A stretch of DNA of 16,539 nucleotides. Origin: JACPDH01 sp051305935. Its GTDB lineage: Bacteria; Acidobacteriota; Thermoanaerobaculia; Gp7-AA8. The position numbers and the translations under genes were made by a program. Each line of letters starts with the position of its first letter. Position 1 is the first letter of the stretch. Below the pieces are notes generated by a model. That model was not told the DNA's origin. It worked only from the letters and a program-made list of their open reading frames with translations, and did no database searches. The stretch spans positions 1 to 16,539 of the forward strand of contig JBPPMG010000111.1 of NCBI GenBank assembly GCA_051305935.1. Direction: 5' to 3'. Positions 14,280 through 16,539 of the stretch are shown piece after piece.

Positions 14280-15866
14280 ATGTCTCGTGGTCTGTCGTGT
14301 CCGCGTCTTCTCGCCCTGGTCGCCGCGTCGCTCCTCTGCAGCGCCGTCGCCGCTGAATCCCTTCCGGTCCGCCGCGTGGTCGTCTTCAAGAACGGCCTCG
14401 GATTTCTCACGCGATCGGGACCCGTCGCCGTCCAGAACGGCGCCGCGACTCTCGACGAGATTCCGCCGGCGGCGTACGGCACGCTCTGGGTCGGTTTCGG
14501 AGATGGCAGCGCCGTCACGGAGGTCGTCGCGGAACCGGTGACGAAAGCGAGCGAACGGCCGGCCGCCGGAGTCGGCGACCTCCTCGGCGCGAATCCGGGC
14601 GCGCAGGTCACCCTGACGCTTCGAACCGGCGGCTCGATCTCCGGAACGATCGTACCGCCGTCCGCGAAGGACGACGCGCCACCCGGCACCGTGATGCTCG
14701 AAAGCGGCGGCAGGTTCACGGCGCTGTCTTCGTCGGACGTTCTCAGCGTCAGCTTCGCCTCGCGGCCCCGGGCCACCATCGCTGCGCAGATGAAGTTCGA
14801 ACTGCTCCGCGTCCGCACCGATGGGCGTGACGGAAAGCGCGACCTAACGGTCAGCTATCTCACGAAGGGGATCGGATGGACTCCGGAGTACGCCGTCGAG
14901 ATCCGTCCCGACGGCACGGCAGCAATCGCGATGCGCGCGCTGCTCGTCAACGACTCGATGGACCTCGGCGGCTCGGAGGTTCTCTTCGCCGTGGGCTACC
15001 CCAGTTTCGCCTTCGCCGAAGTGCCGACACCGCTCGATGTGCGACGGTCGCTCGCCGACTTCTTTCAGGAGTTGCGTCGCGACCGCACCGACTGGAACGC
15101 GAGCGCCCTGGCGAACGTGATGACGCAGTCGGTCGTCTCCCCGCGCAACATGCCGCGACGGGACGAGGGTGGATACGACAGCACCGCGGCCGGGGTCGCG
15201 GGTGAGGCCGAACAGGATCTCTTCCTCTATTCGAAATCGGGCGTGACCCTGAAGAAAGGGGAGCGCGCCGCCTATCCGATTCTCGGAGCGAGCGCCGCGT
15301 ACCGGCACGTCTTCGACTGGGAGATCGAGGACGTCTCGAGTGTCGATCCCTGGGGCCACCGCGCCTCGGCGCAGTCCTCGCAACTCGTCGATCAGGTGTG
15401 GCACTCGCTTCGCCTCGACAACGCGGGGAAGCTGCCGTGGACGACGGGGCCCGCGATCGTCACCGAGAAAGGGACGCCCATCGCGCAGAACACCCTCTAC
15501 TACACAGCTCCCGGTGCGTCGACGCTCCTCCGGCTCACAGTCGCTCCCGACGTGCTTGCCGAGCGCGAGGAGTGGGAAGCATCGCGCCAGAGCGGCGCGC
15601 TGCAGCGGTTCGGCTACCGCTACGACGCGGTGACGATGGAAGGGAAGCTCGACGTCACGAACCGGCGACGTGAGGCGATCACGCTCTCGATCCGCAAGTC
15701 GTTGACCGGCACGGTGTCTTCGTCGAGCGACGGCGGCAAGCCGACGAAACTCTCCACGCGCCCGAGCGCCGTGAATCCGGCGTCGCGCATCGACTGGAGC
15801 ATTCCGCTCGCAGCGGGCGAGCAGAAGTCGGTCGCGTACAAGTACGTGGTGTACGTGCGCGACTAG
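14280..15866 (+). CDS. Exported DUF4139-like (MuiA-related) protein
   Basis: 528 residues with a signal peptide (about 1-25, LLALVAASLLCSAVAA). The rest looks rich in beta strand. The central part (YLTKGIGWTPEYAVEIRPDG and following) matches the DUF4139 block that follows the coiled coil in MuiA-like proteins. The later QDLFLYSKSGVTLKKGERAAYPIL and RYDAVTMEGKLDVTNRRREAITLSIRKSL fit the same family. Unlike MuiA it lacks the long coiled coil before DUF4139. It has instead a strand-rich part (VVVFKNGLGFLTRSG, then GGSISGTIVPP). It is probably periplasmic or surface-associated; function unknown. GAGAGG (14267-14272) supports the ATG at 14280 over the GTG two codons upstream. Confidence 0.75.
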   Translation: MSRGLSCPRLLALVAASLLCSAVAAESLPVRRVVVFKNGLGFLTRSGPVAVQNGAATLDEIPPAAYGTLWVGFGDGSAVTEVVAEPVTKASERPAAGVGDLLGANPGAQVTLTLRTGGSISGTIVPPSAKDDAPPGTVMLESGGRFTALSSSDVLSVSFASRPRATIAAQMKFELLRVRTDGRDGKRDLTVSYLTKGIGWTPEYAVEIRPDGTAAIAMRALLVNDSMDLGGSEVLFAVGYPSFAFAEVPTPLDVRRSLADFFQELRRDRTDWNASALANVMTQSVVSPRNMPRRDEGGYDSTAAGVAGEAEQDLFLYSKSGVTLKKGERAAYPILGASAAYRHVFDWEIEDVSSVDPWGHRASAQSSQLVDQVWHSLRLDNAGKLPWTTGPAIVTEKGTPIAQNTLYYTAPGASTLLRLTVAPDVLAEREEWEASRQSGALQRFGYRYDAVTMEGKLDVTNRRREAITLSIRKSLTGTVSSSSDGGKPTKLSTRPSAVNPASRIDWSIPLAAGEQKSVAYKYVVYVRD

Positions 15867-15870
15867 TGAC

Positions 15871-15972
15871 AGGCGAGGCGAGAGGCGAAAGGCGAGAGCA
15901 GTCACGAAGTTTGCGTGGTTGCGCGATTCCTCCTTGCCTGCTCATCGCCTCTCGCCTCTCGCCTCCCGCCTA
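15871..15972. repeat. Heptad-bounded intergenic element 6
   Basis: Left arm: AGGCG then AGGCGAG, AGGCGAA, AGGCGAG (15871-15896), starting 4 bases after the DUF4139-like stop. Right arm: three TCGCCTC units (15945-15965) and CCGCCTA (15966-15972), which contains the complement of the SLC13 stop codon. A short GAGCAG/CTGCTC pair (15896-15901 and 15938-15943) continues the inverted symmetry inward. It uses the same unit as element 1 and also separates convergent genes. Confidence 0.7.
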
Positions 15973-16539
15973 CGGCACGAGTGCCGCTCGCAGATCGATC
16001 CCCAGCACATACGGGATCACGAAGAAGGTGAGCAGCGTGATCACGAGAGTGCCGACGAGGTCGAGCGCGAATCCGGCTCGCGCCATGTCGCGAACCTTCA
16101 CGAGCCCCGTTCCGAAGACGATCGTGTTAGGCGCCGTCGCAACCGGGAGCATGAAGCCGGACGAGGCTGCGAGCACTGCCGGAAGCATCAGGAAGTACGG
16201 ATGCACGCCGATCGTCACGGCGACCGCGGCCATTACCGGCATCATCGCCGAGGCGGTCGCCACGTTCGACGCCATCTCGCTGAGCAGCGTCACTACCAGG
16301 CAGATCACGAGGATCGTCGCGACAGGCGGCCAGCCGCCGACGAACTCCAGCCTCTCACCGCACCACTTCGAGAAGCCGCTCGCCTCGAATCCGTCGGCGA
16401 GGGCGTAGCCGCCACCGAAGAGAATCAGGATCTCCCACGGCGCGCGCTTGAACTCCTCCCAGCCGATGAGACGCTTCCCGCCGCCCACGGGAAGCAGGAA
16501 TCCGATGAATGCCATCACGAGCGCGACCGTCGAGTCGTT
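15970..16539 (-). CDS. SLC13 (DASS) sodium:anion symporter, C-terminal part, cut by the window end
   Basis: The last 189 residues of a multi-span transporter; the 5' end lies beyond the window. SEMASNVATASAMMPV and ATAPNTIVFGTG match the two repeated Na+/substrate-binding (SNT-type) motifs of the divalent anion:Na+ symporter family, which takes up dicarboxylates, sulfate or similar. WEILILFGGGYALADGFEASG is the conserved segment before them. Hydrophobic spans near NDSTVALVMAFIGF, ATILVICLVVTLL and LVGTLVITLLTFFVIPYVLG fit an inner-membrane protein. Substrate cannot be told from this half. The TAG stop is inside the last heptad of element 6, so its final codons (AALVP) abut the repeat. Confidence 0.88.
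   Translation of the reverse strand, partial: NDSTVALVMAFIGFLLPVGGGKRLIGWEEFKRAPWEILILFGGGYALADGFEASGFSKWCGERLEFVGGWPPVATILVICLVVTLLSEMASNVATASAMMPVMAAVAVTIGVHPYFLMLPAVLAASSGFMLPVATAPNTIVFGTGLVKVRDMARAGFALDLVGTLVITLLTFFVIPYVLGIDLRAALVP

Noticed and set aside
15867..15969. tRNA or small structured RNA in the intergenic gaps
   Set aside because: No cloverleaf, CCA-like end or conserved RNA motif could be found; the hairpins present are explained by the repeat arms.

Overview
The window is GC-rich, densely packed bacterial chromosome. It carries 15 recognisable protein genes plus the tail of one more at the left edge. Gene content is Gram-negative in style: periplasmic MsrA, a PilZ protein, a TPR-GGDEF cyclase, MnmA, MetX, signal peptidase I and an SLC13 transporter. 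Together with the repeat families between the genes, this suggests an uncultured Acidobacteriota-like soil or sediment bacterium. That placement is inference from style, not a phylogenetic result. I see no tRNA, rRNA, CRISPR array, phage gene or transposase.

Layout, left to right: the tail of an unknown + strand gene (1-72); a REPIN-type repeat; an ABC-2-like permease (-) with no ATPase visible; a 335-base repeat-filled divergent region; secreted msrA and a small secreted DUF2541-like protein (+); a PilZ protein (-); a divergent two-gene unit of a Cys-rich V4R-like protein and an ATP-grasp ligase (+); a leftward group of an unknown protein, an aldo/keto reductase and a PaaI-like thioesterase (-); a PolB-type 3'-5' exonuclease (+); a TPR-GGDEF diguanylate cyclase (-) divergent from mnmA (+); then metX, lepB and a secreted DUF4139-like protein (+); finally the 3' part of an SLC13 transporter (-), cut by the window end.

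Most genes are unrelated housekeeping or accessory functions. Three themes link some of them. The cyclase makes cyclic di-GMP and the PilZ protein should bind it. The V4R-like protein and the ATP-grasp ligase look co-transcribed. Several products are exported (MsrA, DUF2541-like, DUF4139-like) and lepB is present.

The most striking signal is between the genes. Six of the larger intergenic gaps each hold an element 100-260 bases long, bounded by inverted arrays of 7-base units. The unit sequence differs between elements (GGCGAGA, GAAAATT, GGAATGC, CGAAGTT, AATTGAG), but period, polarity and layout are the same. Several begin within a few bases of a stop codon, and two contain the stop codon of a flanking gene. 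Two have a second, longer inverted repeat nested inside, one of them with classic REPIN architecture. I know of no name for this heptad-bounded class.
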